Part shown: positions 1 through 12,215 of the stretch, piece after piece
How the letters are laid out: every line of letters starts with the position of its first letter
How positions within the stretch are numbered: the first letter of the stretch is position 1
NCBI GenBank assembly: GCA_021234155.1
Contig: JAJEKV010000235.1
Span: 1-64,000, forward strand
Length of the DNA stretch: 64,000 bases
Reading direction: 5' to 3'
From: Isoetes taiwanensis
Taxonomy: Eukaryota; Streptophyta; Lycopodiopsida; Isoetales; Isoetaceae
Notes under the pieces: generated by a model
What the model was told of the DNA's origin: nothing
The model's database searches: none
Seen by the model: only the letters and a program-made list of their open reading frames with translations
Position numbers and translations under genes: made by a program

Positions 1-1270
1 ATATTGGGCTTCAGGAGATGCCTTCAGTTTTGTGAATCGGGCTTAATCTTCGCCATAGCCGTAGCTATGATTTTTATAGAATGCGGATATGTGATGGGCC
101 TTCGATTACGTTGATTGCGGCTTGGCTCCTTATCTTTGAGTACCAAGGAAACACATCCCGTGATTTTCAATGCGGGGTTTAGATTTTCTAAATCTTGCAT
201 AAGGTCCGTGATATGTAGAGAAGATATCATCCTTGACCCATTCCCGGGATTACGTTGGTAGAATTAGCAAATCTGGCCCATACCAGGACATTTATTTTTG
301 AAGATACAAAGGTGGTCTTTTGAAGGTCCCTTAAATAGAGGGGGAGACTTAAAACCACTGACTCGGAAAGTCTATGGAAATGGTAAATTGTGTTCTCCAA
401 AGAAAGAAAGCATGGAAATGGTTGTATAAATACTATTTGAGATCTCCCCGGAGATTTTATGACCGAACCATCATTTTAGTGGTGAATATGATAGGGTGGG
501 AAGACATCTTCTTTTATTTTAGATGTCTTAAAGCAAAATGAACTTTTCAGGCGATTTATCGGCTTCCTTAGAGCAAAGTCATCCCACTTTACATCTATTT
601 TCAGCCATCTTGACTTCTTCTAATGTCTTTATCTGTTCTATTATCCTCTTCTCCTCCCCATCATTGAGGCCCAATGCTAGAGTGAGAGGGAGGCCGTAGT
701 GCTGTAATCCCAGTTCTTCCTTTCTTTTGCATTTTAGCTCTACTTGACTTTGGCATAATTTTTATATTTGAAGGAGCTCTTATCATGGTTTTCCATACCC
801 AGTTCCCCGTTCTAAAGCGATTATATATGCTTTTGGGCAAAATTTTAAACAAACTGGTCTTTCAAATATACAGTATTTAGTTTGAATCTTTGTTTTTAGG
901 AAGTACTAAACTTACACTTCTTTTAGTAGATATCACTTGTGGATTATGTTCGAGAAGATAGCATTCTTTGGATTGGACCTTTGAAGGTTTGGAGAGGATG
1001 GAGGAAAGCCACTTCCATTCATATAGCATCTATCATGCTCAGACATCCTCCACTGTTCCCACCCATCCATTACACCATGTCTTAATAATTTTAGAAGCAT
1101 TCATTTACCACTAGCTTAGCGGTAGCTTTATCTTATTCTTGAGCACTTTTAATATTTGGTTGTATTGTATTTGGTGATGGGGCCTAGTCCCAGGTTTTAG
1201 ATGGATGGGTTGCCACTTCAGATAAAAGGTCCCCATAACCGTTGGTTCCCTGTGGACGAAAAATTCATCT

Positions 1271-1301
<31 letters not shown>

Positions 1302-1580
1302 GCTCCATAAAGCCCATATTCTACATAATAATTACACCCATCAAGTTTCTCAAACCTACATGCACAATTTCTACAGAAGATACACCCCTTGTCTATCCAC
1401 GACATCCTCCACCATATTGAAATCTCCCCGCCATAGGCCAAGCTATGCTTATTTCCAAAGCCTTTCAATCTATGTCAAGGCGGTGGCCCATAAAGCATCT
1501 CTCGTCCTCAGGTTGTTATGGGCATAAATATTCGTCAAACCCCATATTCTACCTTCATGTTGCCATAAAATTATAGCCCA
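1..1580 (-). mobile_element. Decayed L1-type LINE (endonuclease and RT remnants)
   Basis: Two pieces of a plant L1 ORF2 are readable on the minus strand in the right order. At about 1392-1427 the apurinic endonuclease signature GDFNMVEDVVDR is visible. At 24-230 a frame contains NRRPIT followed by KIIATAMAKIK, which matches the WRPIS...KI.AK.LANR block at the start of the L1 reverse transcriptase. The distance between the two, less the repeat inserted at 1128-1302, is close to the usual endonuclease-RT spacing. The frame is broken throughout, so the element is dead. It continues beyond the left edge of the window, where the rest of the RT would lie. ORF1 is not recognisable. Confidence 0.6.
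1128..1302 (+). repeat. Short interspersed repeat with (TATCT)n tail, copy 1
   Basis: About 175 bp matching 50860-51032. Shared blocks include TTGGTGATGGGG, GTTTTAGATGG and the terminal GTGGACG..AAAATTCATC, followed by a pentamer tail (TATCT about six times). A related core with other short tails occurs at 41166, 58978 and 61677. It is either a 5'-truncated LINE 3' end or a SINE sharing that end. It lies inside the older L1 at 1-1580. Confidence 0.65.
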
Positions 1581-4400
1581 TCTACCAAATCTGTCTAATT
1601 TGTGAATCATATATCGTTTACATATAGGCAATCGAGTGCCCGCACTACTAGAGGTATCTTTTTACTTTGCTAAAGAATACCCATGTATTCTTTTACATAA
1701 CGTCTTGAAATAACTGGTGTATTTCCCCTGTTTATACTTATGTCCTGCGGTATATTACGATGGATTTATCCTGATTGATTGCGTTTGATAACCTGTTTTC
1801 TTGGTATTCAGAGGATTTCCCTCACACGGATATTTCGGTTAAGGATCTTCTTATAATTCATAGAGAAATGTTTGGAGACCCTTTCTTCCTTTTCATGTTA
1901 ACCACATGCGTATTTATTATTTCTTCCCTTTTTTTTTTTCATGTTACAAGGAGGATCTTCATCCACCAATTCTCATCTTCCATTGGAAGGTCAGCCCACA
2001 AATTTTTGTGTGATGGGAGAGCTCTCTATAGCAGCCAACTCCCAACTACAATATCTCCTTTGATTTCCTTTTACCTTTACCTTTCTAGCAATGCCTCCTC
2101 TCGGGAATCATTACTTCTTTTAATGTCCACTCTTTTCTCAGCAATATTTCTGGTTCTTTTCCCCTGGCCCTCCCACTTCGAGGGTCTGACCATTTGTTTT
2201 TGACAAGCCCTCACGGTTGTAGAGATGATAGGCTCGATGTTGATGCCATGGTTGGAGATGCCGCATTGCTAGAGTTGGGGGTTTCTACTCCCTTGGAGCT
2301 TGGAGCACATGAGGTGATTGTTATAGGAGCAATGGGGTGGCTCATTGAGACCCCAACACTTGTGAGGGGATCTTTGGGATCGCTCATTGCTTTGATGTTG
2401 AGGACTCATTTCTTCTTTAGATCTTCATTGAGGATTTTCTTCAGCCCTTCAATTTTTAGATCTAGAAACATTACGTATATTTCCCATTTGTTGGTCAATT
2501 TCAAGGAAATTTGAAGATCAATTGCCACTCTTAACTATCACCCCTTTGGGTATGCTCTCACCTTTGTTGGAATGGCTACACAAATCAGCCCCTCTATGGA
2601 ATGTGAGATATGCGTTATTATTGTTAGCAATGACCTTTAAAAACTGTAAGTATCAACATGTCGGTGGTAGGTGTTCAATCTCAAACTGAAGATAGGATTT
2701 TGATTCTTGACATTTGAGGGACAGGCTCGGGAGAATAGTATTGATATAAGATGTATTCCCCATAAAGGTGTCAATGCGATGCACGAGCCACCATCTTATC
2801 AACTGCATCTTCATTATGAAATAAGATGAGGAAAAGTTGCCACCTAAATGCTTTTAAAGACGGCATGTTAAGGCAAACCCTAACTTTTCAAGTAAAATAT
2901 AGCCATAATATCAATTTTTCAAAGTCCAAGAATCCTCTTGTAAAGAACTCTATAAGCCGTCATTGGATACCAAGTTCCACCACTTTTACATGCATACACT
3001 TGATCTATCTACGCTATTGGAAAAATTAGACTCCTCATCTACTTCCATATTTCCAACACTTTTAGTTCCATTTTTTAAGTTTGCCTAATATTTAATTTGT
3101 CGGATCTTGGACAAAAACCCCGCTTTCTACTATTTTAAGTCTTTGCATCTACTCTCAAACTCACGGGTTGTTTATGTTGGCACATTATTCTTTATCCACT
3201 TTCTCGAGAATCTAGGCTTGTTAACTCTTGCTATTGTGTCATTGTTTTTCCAAGCCTTCCTTGCATTACTCCTTGGCCGCCACTAACCGAAGTCTAGATT
3301 TTGCAGTATTACTATGCCCTTCTTGATTCGGCTTTTGTAGTAGCGATTGGTTTGTGGAGGATGCGATTTTTAGCCTCTTTGCTTTGATGAGATAACACCC
3401 CTTTTGTGATTCTCTCGCCTCGCGTTTCTCTTCCACTATACCAATATTGCGGATTTGTGCTTCATCTCGCTGGTTTATTATTTTCTTCCATTTCTTTCTC
3501 GTTTTGCCGGTTTCTACTTCTTCCATGGATGAATCTCATATGCTAGGCGGTGAGTTTTTTCGCCCACAAGCACTATCTCGCCCCCTTTGCTCCTAACATT
3601 GCGTTTTCGATTTTTCGAATAGTTCCAATAAGCTCACACACGCCTTAGAAGCTAGATCTTCCCCTTTACATGCTCCATTGCCATTTGCTCCCTTTTGGGG
3701 ATTGATCTATACTATGTGAGAGTGAGGTGGCTGCAAATGGGCTGGGGATTCTGCTCCGGACAAACTAGAAATGATTTATCTTGCAAGCGAAGCCCAATAT
3801 TTGGTATGTTGAAAGCCCCATCGTGGGGGATTTGCGGGCCCCGAAACCCTCTGGGTTGGGCATTTGTCCGACTGAAATGATGTTGGCGGGGCCGAATCGA
3901 GGCTGCGGAGCCCTCGTTGGACACTTTTTGGGTCGAACCGGGCCAGGTTCGGCGGTCGCATGGCCCATTGCCCTTATGCATGCCTTGACCATTATCAGCT
4001 ATGTCATGACTAGTGGATGGTTTGCGACTGGGGTTGCCCTTAAGGCCAAATTTGTATAAGCATAATTTTAAAAGGTCGGGCGAATAATAGATTTGCAAGA
4101 TAATGTTTTTCTAGACATGAATATTTACCATAGAATCTAGGCCAATCATGACCAACATTGTTTAGCCAAATTTTAAGCATGTTTTTTTTTTCTCAAGTAT
4201 AATTTAGTAATTCACCTATAGTTAATCAAGCACAACAATACCACAATTTAACCTCGTGAATGAGAATGTAGCTTTTATCCTTGTAGATAAACCAATTCTA
4301 TCAAAAAGAAAGATTTGTAAAAATTATGACATGCAAAAAAAATTATGACAAATCCTCTCAAATTATCCTTAGAGCATTACAATGCAAGTGCATTTATTGG
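1581..4400. other. Intergenic stretch without recognisable gene
   Basis: Open frames exist on the plus strand at 1775-2203 and 2194-2514 and on the minus strand at 3266-3526. None shows a domain I recognise, and the plus-strand ones start at non-ATG codons. The minus-strand frame is lysine/arginine-rich and could be a leftover of the ORF1 region of the neighbouring minus-strand L1, but no CCHC knuckle is visible. About 3780-3970 is GC-richer than its surroundings, with no identified content. Confidence 0.3.
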
Positions 4401-4422
4401 CTCCACATTTGGACTTGGATTC

Positions 4423-4507
4423 GGGGGGTATTTGACTCGTGGAATAGGGGGTATTAGACTCGTGGTTTCGGCATGCACACTTATTCCACAAGTCGAATAC
4501 CCCCAAA
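4423..4507. repeat. Small hairpin / MITE-like inverted repeat
   Basis: The left arm GGGGGTATTTGACTCGTGG and the right arm, read in reverse complement as GGGGGTATTCGACTTGTGG, pair over about 23 bp. A second partial copy of the left arm lies between them. The GC-rich ends and short length suit a miniature inverted-repeat element or a foldback remnant. No coding content. Confidence 0.5.
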
Positions 4508-4519
4508 GTTAAAAAAATG

Positions 4520-4592
4520 TTAAAAGATGGGCTTGAACTCGCACAAGGAAGTTAAAAACCAAATGAACTAACCATCGCACTAATGGACATTA
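4520..4592 (-). repeat. tRNA-like SINE head
   Basis: On the minus strand TTAGTGCGATGGTTAG resembles an A box, and GAGTTCAAGCCC resembles a B box about 35 bp downstream. These are the two internal RNA polymerase III promoter boxes. There is no complete cloverleaf, so this is read as a tRNA-derived SINE fragment and not a tRNA gene. Confidence 0.4.
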
Positions 4593-4826
4593 CTACAAAA
4601 TTGATTCTCATATTATAATAAACTATAATAATTATTTATTAGGTAGTTTTTTGGAGGAATCAACCCCCTTCGGGAGAACAATATTACGATTACAATAGCC
4701 ACAAAAGTAACTCTTAAAATCATCATATGTACTTGGATGGATATGGGAGTAGACTAGATTATGAATTAAAAAGCTAGATTTATTAGGCGATTCCTTAAGA
4801 ATCTTCTAGAAGGAGGATAGAATATA

Positions 4827-4875
4827 AGATAGATAGGTAGATAGATAGATAGATAGCTAGGTAGATAGATAGATG
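4827..4875. repeat. (TAGA)n microsatellite
   Basis: About eleven TAGA units with single-base interruptions (TAGG, TAGC). Confidence 0.9.
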
Positions 4876-7800
4876 CATGCAAAGCGGCTGTATGTTCATC
4901 CTATTCGCCTCAACGTCATATTGATAACAAAAAAATCATTATTCATTAGTTGTTGATTAGCCTAGTAGCCCAATCATTATATACAACGAGAGGAAATGAC
5001 AATCGAACTGAAAGATAACCACCTCTTTGTTTTTGGTCTATCTAGTTTTCCACATATATGTAAATCCAATTACCAGCAACATTACGAAATATAACCATTT
5101 TCACTTTGCATGGCAGCACGATCAACTTGTCCCGGTATCCTCATTTTCTTGAGCTCTGCTTTCTACGACGTGCAATATTTTGTTGTTCTTGTTCCCGCCA
5201 ATCGTGCCTCTCACGAAACACCTTGGCAACCGAACTACGGGCTCTGGCTCTGTATTTATCACTGCAGGATCAATTGTCAAGCGGATCTCAGAAATTTTCT
5301 TCCCAATGTGTCGGGCTTTATTCGTGTTCGATTAGCCTACATAACATGGAGTAAGATGTGTTTTTTTTCTCTCGTTTTCTTTTTACAAAGAAGCTGATGG
5401 AGATTAATCGGCATTGTTTGGATGGCTTGGTTATGACCTTTCTGGCACCGTGAAAATGCTTCAGTTGTTTGGAGGATAATGGAAGATGTGTTTAGATCTA
5501 TTGATTCTGGTGACATTTTAATGGCCTCCAGAAAAGCGGAAGAAGAAGGTTAGATGCTTGCCGATCCAACTTTTTAGTCTTTACAAACAGCTTATTTGGA
5601 AAAGTCTGGCTGGGTCATGCAGCTATTAGAAGATACGAAGCAGCAGCATGGTTTGAGAAGTCCTCGGGGACACGTGTCTTCCCACGCAGCCAACGGAAGA
5701 GGAGAGCTGAGATTATGTCTGAGGAATGGCATAGTGCTTTGCAAAGCTTTCAATAAGATTCGTCCTGGTTCTGTTCCAAGGGTACATATATCTTCTCGCA
5801 TATATAAGCTTTGGTGGTGCAATTATAACCTTTAAATATCACTAACAGATTGTGGAAAGTACGAGCCCCAGCCCTCCCCTGATGTGGCTCTGTCTGCTTA
5901 CCAATACTTTGAAAATGTATGGAATTTCTTAGTGGCAGCGAATAGCTTGAAAATTCCACATTTGAAGCATCAGACTTGAATGAGGTATGATTATAGCTAC
6001 ACAACATTTTGGTTTTTGTGCACAGTTTATTGCCATACTGATATTGTTGTCATATTTTCCAGGGCTCTTGGCCACTGGCTCTATTCCAAAGTAGTGGATT
6101 GTATATTGGCCCTTAAATCTTACATGGGCGAGAAAAGGTGGAGATTCAGAATCTTGGAAGTATGATGAAAGCCAACCAGAAACTCCTGTAAAAGTACTTT
6201 ATGGAGATGAGAGTATCAAGTCTTCAAGAAGACAATGGAACATCCCAGATATTGCTGATATTAATGAGAGGCAATTAAAATTTGAGCAGCATGGCAGGGG
6301 TATATAAGACTTCATTGCCCAATTCTGATAGCATGAAGAAGCTTCTTGATGATCCAATGCTTGCAGAAAAGCATTTATATAAGTCAACATCACCTGGTAA
6401 TGTCTTTTGGTAGCTCTAGAATTCAGTAATAATTACAGAGCTGCAATTGAAGCATTTGTATTTGGAAATGTTTTTGCAGACTCAATGGCATAGATCCAAA
6501 ACATGGGACAGAAATTTTCTGAGGTTCTTCAATTGAAAGCATTTCGAAAAATTTTCAAGCATGGAGCAATGTGGATCACTTAAGAGCCTCAATGTACATT
6601 ATCTTCCCAGTGAAGGATGATAATCTGTAGTTTTCATGCATAACAATTTTGCCGTTTGTTTTAGAATACACCTTTGCAATCGCTTCCTAGTCTTGTACGA
6701 TTAATCATCAGTGATAAACAGCCTGAAGAAGTACCAATGGTGAGCCATATTGCTTAGATGTATTTATAGGCATGATTGTGCAGCTCATTCTCATGTGGAA
6801 CTACTCATTCTCATGTGGAACTACAGCTGGTAGAGTTCATGATGAGAAAGATAATGGAGGAATTTGAGAGCCGTCTTAAGTCAAGAGGAGATCAGGTGAA
6901 AAAGGTATGTGGAGTTGATATTTCAATAAGAGATATACACACCGCTTTTTGCAAATAATCTTATTATTGCCGCTTGAAGTCGGTGGTGTAGTTGAAGAAT
7001 GTCTTGAAGGACCTTGTTATTCAAGAAGAGTGGCTGTCTGCAAGGGCAAAGGTTTTGGAAGCTTTGGCTGCTGGCTCAGGAGAGGAGCTCAGGGTATGCA
7101 AGGCTTGCAAAAAAATGTGCTGCTTGGTTCTGTGTATTGCTGGCCTAATTCTCTATTATTTTGTGCAGCTGATCGCAATCCAACTACAACGGGTTAAGGT
7201 ATGTCATCAACATCTAAAAATCTTCATCATATCTGCATAAAGTAATTAAAAGGACATGGCATTGCATATGTTCTTTTCACTATAGTTACATTCATCTTTT
7301 TGTAGTATCATCTCATGTATACCATGTACTTACTGGGATTTTGCATGCAATATGAAGATGGAGAAAAGAAAATTTGAAGATGAGAAGAAAATGAAAGAAG
7401 ATGATATTCAGAGATTGCTAAAGGAAAACATTAAAAGCAAGAAGAGGTTGAATTACTGAAGAATAGGATCAGTCAAATGAGTCTTGAGCAACAGCAATGG
7501 CATCAAATGGAGATTGAGAAGGAGAAAGTAGAACTGGACTATAAAAGCAAGGTTCTGGAGATGGAAAAACAGATAGAAGCTGGTCAGATGAAAGTTGATG
7601 TGCTTGAATCATTTTATAACAACTGAGAAAAACATATCAAAACAACGCTGATATGAAATATAATCACATCATATCTTTGCAATCTCAATCCCATCAGGTC
7701 AGACAAATTTTGAATTGTTCAATAAATGTCCTTAGAAGAAAAAAAAAAAGGGCAATATTGAGCATTTGTGATATGCAGGAGGTAAAGGCTGCATCGGTTG

Positions 7801-8430
7801 CTGTAAAGCAAGAAATAGTAGTGATGCAAGATAGGTGGAAAGAGAGTTTGGAAGTCTTGGTAAGAATGTAATGCAAATCTTTGACCATGTTAATAACTCT
7901 TGAATCAAAATAACGCCACCATAAATGCTCATTTGTCTGCAGGGGCTGAGCTTCAGGGCTTGGCAGAAGCAGCATCTGGTTACCATAAAGTTCTTGAAGA
8001 AAACCGCAAGCTTTACAATGAAGTTCAGGATTTAAAAGGTATATGGATGGATGGTTTTTACATCCCTTGCCTTTTTCCCTCAACTCTAGTTAATTCTTGC
8101 AGGAAATATCAGGTATTTTGTTTAGTAAGGCCATTTCTTTCTGGCGAATGTGAAGATAAAGAGTACTGTGAGTTTCATTGGTAGTGATGGTGATATCATG
8201 ATAACAAACCCTAACAAGCAAGGGAAGGATTCCTGCAAAACATTTACTTTTAACAAGATCTATGGTGGATCTTCTTCTCAAGGTGCATTCCTAGTGTCTT
8301 TATAATCTGTTTACTTATCTAATTTGTCTTTAAGCCGATCACTCTTAATAATGCAGGTGAGATCTTTATGGATACACAGCCACCAATTCGTTCTGTTTTG
8401 GATGGTTACAATGTCTGTATTTTTGCCTAT

Positions 8431-8463
8431 GGCCAACTGGGTCTGGGAAAACTTACACCATGG
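8431..8463 (+). other. Broken kinesin P-loop (single-base loss)
   Basis: The motor ATP-binding motif GQTGSGKTYTM is recognisable only if one A is added after the GGCCAA at 8431-8436. As written, the frame reads GQLGLGKLTPW and is lost downstream. The flanking frame DGYNVCIFAYGQ is intact. Confidence 0.85.
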
Positions 8464-8706
8464 TAAGAATGGTTTTATAATGTTTTTTTTTAGAATGGTC
8501 CTGCATTCTAGAGAGTCTGGGGCATAGTTGCACCGGAACGTGTTCCTATGCATCTGAAAACTAAACGAAACAAAAGAGAGGAACGGAACATGCATCGGAA
8601 CATTAATGCAACAAAAAAATTTATTTACTAGTAAAGGTTAGCATGGCAGCCTATTACTTGTTGAAACTGTACTAGGTACTAAATACAAAATTCAGAACTT
8701 GTTGGA

Positions 8707-8799
8707 TCATTCATCATCATCGACATCATCAGATTCTTCATCCTCATCACTCACCCACACATCTTCCACCTCTGTTTCATAGTCTTCCGCTTCTTCCAT
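8707..8799 (-). mobile_element. Possible transposase C-terminal acidic tail fragment
   Basis: A 30-codon minus-strand frame (MEEAEDYETEVEDVWVSDED, then a run of D/E and a stop) resembles the acidic C-terminal tails of plant hAT-type transposases. It lies inside a kinesin intron beside low-complexity sequence. No catalytic domain or terminal inverted repeats were found, so the assignment is tentative. Confidence 0.2.
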
Positions 8800-9239
8800 C
8801 ACAAACAAAGAACCCAAAAAAAAAAAAAAGATCCGAAGGGGTTTGATCCATGTATGTCCAATCCATTGCTTTTTCCCTTAATTTTCCGATCCGTTTGTTC
8901 TTGATCCTATGTTCCGTGCAACTATGGTCAAGCTTATGGTTTATCAAAGCACTGCTTTTGGACTTTTTGCCACAACGCTATTTGATGATGGGCATGGTTA
9001 TGTGGACGGCATTGCTGACTAATTATTTTGAATAACAAGTTCTTAGTTATCAGCTCTTGGGCATTATTTTATTTTTTTTAACTTATCTGGAGGATGATCT
9101 ATGTACATCTGTACTATTCATTTCCCAAAATAATTACTGCTTATCAGTTAGCATACAGTATATCTTCTTTAATTACCTAAAAAAAGAATGGTAACACGAC
9201 AAGTCTGCCAAGAACTGCATGTGTGTCTCTCATACCTTT

Positions 9240-9755
9240 GGTGCTGTAGCTTTGATGCTTGACAACGGACCTGAGCAAGAATTGCAGCATGCTCTAAACT
9301 ATAGTTTCTATTTGGTTAAACTATAGCTTTATTTGGTTCTAGACGAAAGCATGTGGACTTATTCTCTACCCTTTAGCTTTTAGACTGGGCCAGACAATGC
9401 CCCCGCAAAGACCAATGGTGTGTGAACTTCAGCACTTTATGGCCTTTCCAAATATCTCAAAGTAGGATTAATGTTTGTCAAGAGCTTGAGTTGAAGTTAT
9501 TTGTATTAGAACTCCAATGTGCACTTTGTACCTTAGGTCTTGTTGCTTATAGTGGATCTGGGAAAGAATTGCAGCATGCTTCTAAGCTACAGCTTCTGTT
9601 TGTTTCTAGACATGAAAGCAGGTGTGGACTTATACTCTACCTTTGTTTTTTAACCCTGTGACTTTAGACTGGGCCAGACAATGCCTCCCAATACCAATGG
9701 GGTGTCAATTTCCGGCGCTAAAATGACCTTTTGAAATATCTCAAAGTAGGCAGAA
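9240..9755 (+). repeat. Tandem duplication of a kinesin exon and its upstream intron
   Basis: 9240-9485 and 9515-9755 are diverged copies. Both contain GAATTGCAGCATGCT, then a TAGAC..GAAAGCA block, and the exon start ACTGGGCCAGACAATGCC. Both end with ATATCTCAAAGTAGG. Only the second copy runs on into the rest of the motor exon. Confidence 0.8.
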
Positions 9756-12215
9756 AACTTTTGCATACGAGGTTGAGGTGCAAATGATTGAGATCTATAA
9801 TGAACAAGTGCGGGATCTTCTGGCATCTGATGGGCCAACTAAAAGATATCCTTTTGTTTCCTGCATAAAGTGATGCATCATTGATTTTACTGAAGTAGTG
9901 TTCATTGTTGGACCCTTAATTTTCTTACACTTGAGATCAAGAACAAAAATAATGGAGTTAGTGTGCCAAGTGCAACCATGATGCCAGTCAACTCTACTGC
10001 AATGTCCCCGAACTAATGGCTATTGGACAAAGGAATAGAGCTGTTGGAGCAACTGCTCTAAATGACCCAAGCAGCCGTCAGATAGGTACTTTTCTTGAAT
10101 GCATGGATTTTTTTTTTACACATGCTACCATGCTTACAGTTTCTCCTGTAGTGTCTTGACTGTGCATGTGCAGGGTACAGATCTTACTAGTGGCTCCATT
10201 CTTCGGTGGATGTTTGCATCTGGTTGATCTTGCTGGAAGTGAACGAGTTTTGAAATCGAGGCCACTGGGGAACGGCTTAAAGAAGCTCAGCATATCAACA
10301 AGTCACCATCAGCTCTGGGGGATGTGATTTCTGCATTATAGAAGAGTCCACACATACCCATCGAACAGCAAATTAACCCAGCTGCTTCAGGACTCTTTTA
10401 GGTTGATTTCTTGTTTGTGTTCAGATCATATGGGGCTGAATGTACTAATGTTATCACAACTGTTCTATTCAGGAGGGCAAGCCAAAACACTGATGTTTGT
10501 ACACATAAGCCCAGATTCTGGTTCATATGGAGAGACAATAAGTACCTTGAAATTCGCAGAGAGGGTTGCCGCTGTGGAGCTTGGTGCTTTCTCGGAAAAA
10601 CAAAAGAAAGTGCAGAAGTCAGAGAATTAAGGGACCAGGTGGGGTAGGCATGCAGGTCAAATTATCTTCAGTTGGTATGGATGTTGCAAATTTTTGCAGG
10701 GGTACAAACCAATCGTTTGCAGTACAGGACTCGTTATTTCTGGCACTTGCAGTCTCCTTTTTTCTTTGCATTTTGTTTTGAGCTCTTTAAGATTCTATGA
10801 GGGCTTCTGATTTTGTGTGTTAATCTGAGTGCAAGTAAGAGATCATGTGTATTAAAAGGTTGTATTTAGTCCTCCATATAGCTTTCGTGCCTTCAACCAC
10901 AGCCTTGTTATCCACCATGCAGGTGCAATCTATGAAGACTATTATAGCTAAAAAGGAAGCAGAGATTGGTCGCCTACAAACAATGAAATCTAATCGAGGT
11001 ATAGCTGATGTCACAAGGATTATGGAGAAACAGAATGGGCAAACGCGAGATGCAAGTGCATAACGGCATCCATGCTATTACAGAGAAAAGCTCTAAGGAC
11101 ACAAGAGCCATAGTTGAGGTGATGTAAGATTCTTCATAGGATACATTAAGTATATTTCAAGTTATTGACTGTATAACTTTTCCTCAGGACTGTGGAGTAG
11201 GGAAATATAGCACAGATGAGCTGTTTCATTTCTGTTGAAATCAAACCTGATTCAATGCCTGTTTCTCCAAGAGAAAGCATCTTGTCTTGACAAAAGAACT
11301 CCGCTCAAAATGCATCCCCAGGTTCTATGTGTTTGCCTGCCACAGCTTTCAGCCAGTGTTCTACGCCAAGGATTATTGCATGATTTGGTTTTGGATCAAG
11401 ATGAGTGCTCGACTGAATGGACAGAGAATTGGCTGATTTCAATACGACACATCTCTGCTCCTGCTGGATGATACATTTGAAACGTGGCAGGAAAGTGGCT
11501 TGATGAAATCTGATAGTTATGACTTGGACCTTATAAATTCTGTTCAGAGGCCGCCTGTTCAAAACAGCTATCCGATCTTTCAATTGGTGCCTCCAGTAAT
11601 GATTAGAATGCTTTTAGAACGTTCAGAAGATATCAAAACCAAACTAGTGGCCATTCATCAAAGAACTTAGCAGTTGATCTGTTCGCCAGTGAAGTGATGA
11701 ATAGTGTAGGTGTGGATGGGGAAGTGAAACTCCGAAGGAGCAGTTTCACAGGCAGACACTGTTGCATCTGTTGCCACTAGCGATATGGAGAAAGTAGAGT
11801 AACAATCAATCATCTTCCAAATTTAGAACAAGGTACTTCTTGATGACTTAAATAATTGAATCTTACGGTACTTACTGCTGCAAGTTTTGATGTAGATCCT
11901 CCCATCAAAATCAAGTACCTCGTCCCTTGGGGCAAATTAGGAAACATTCGACTACCACAGAGTCAGGCCATGCAAAGGAGAAAGGAAGTCTAAGAACGAT
12001 CAATAAGGTGCAGTCCGCTAGTGACATGAAAGGCATGAACTGGAAAAGCAGTCCCAGATCTTCTACAGGTAATATCTAGGACCGACCAAATGAATGAGGT
12101 TGAAAGCGTATCTAAGGTACTGAGTTTTCTGTTTCAGATTTATCTGAAGGCTCATCAAAAGCTGGATTGTTCAGGCCACCTTCAAGCACCCCATCGAAGA
12201 GATGGCACTGATGTG

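Larger units (their letters stand above)
5521..12215 (+). pseudogene. Kinesin-14 with CH domain, degraded copy
   Basis: Intron-bearing plant kinesin-14 (KIN-14 subgroup with an N-terminal calponin-homology domain), a minus-end microtubule motor. A possible start is the ATG at 5521 (MASRKAEEE). CH domain exons lie at about 5596-5830 and 5851-5985 (ELRLCLRNGIVLCKAFNKI; FLVAANSLKIPHFEASDL). Coiled-coil pieces follow at 6800-7620, then the neck GLAEAASGYHKVLEENRKL at about 7955-8010. Motor exons lie at about 8100-8283, 8357-8463 (P-loop), 9664-9846 (EIYNEQVRDLLASDG), 9930-10085 (NRAVGATALNDPSSRQ), 10173-10400 ([13 protein letters not shown]) and 10469-10640 ([15 protein letters not shown]). A serine-rich tail ends near 12215. 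Splice sites are often still canonical, but frameshifts and stops break nearly every domain, including the P-loop. Retained introns indicate a decayed gene duplicate. Confidence 0.9.

Noticed and set aside
3695-4059. GC-rich overlapping frames on both strands
   Set aside because: Several frames are open only because of base composition. None has a recognisable motif.
4524-4590. Functional tRNA gene (minus)
   Set aside because: Only box-like strings, no complete stems.
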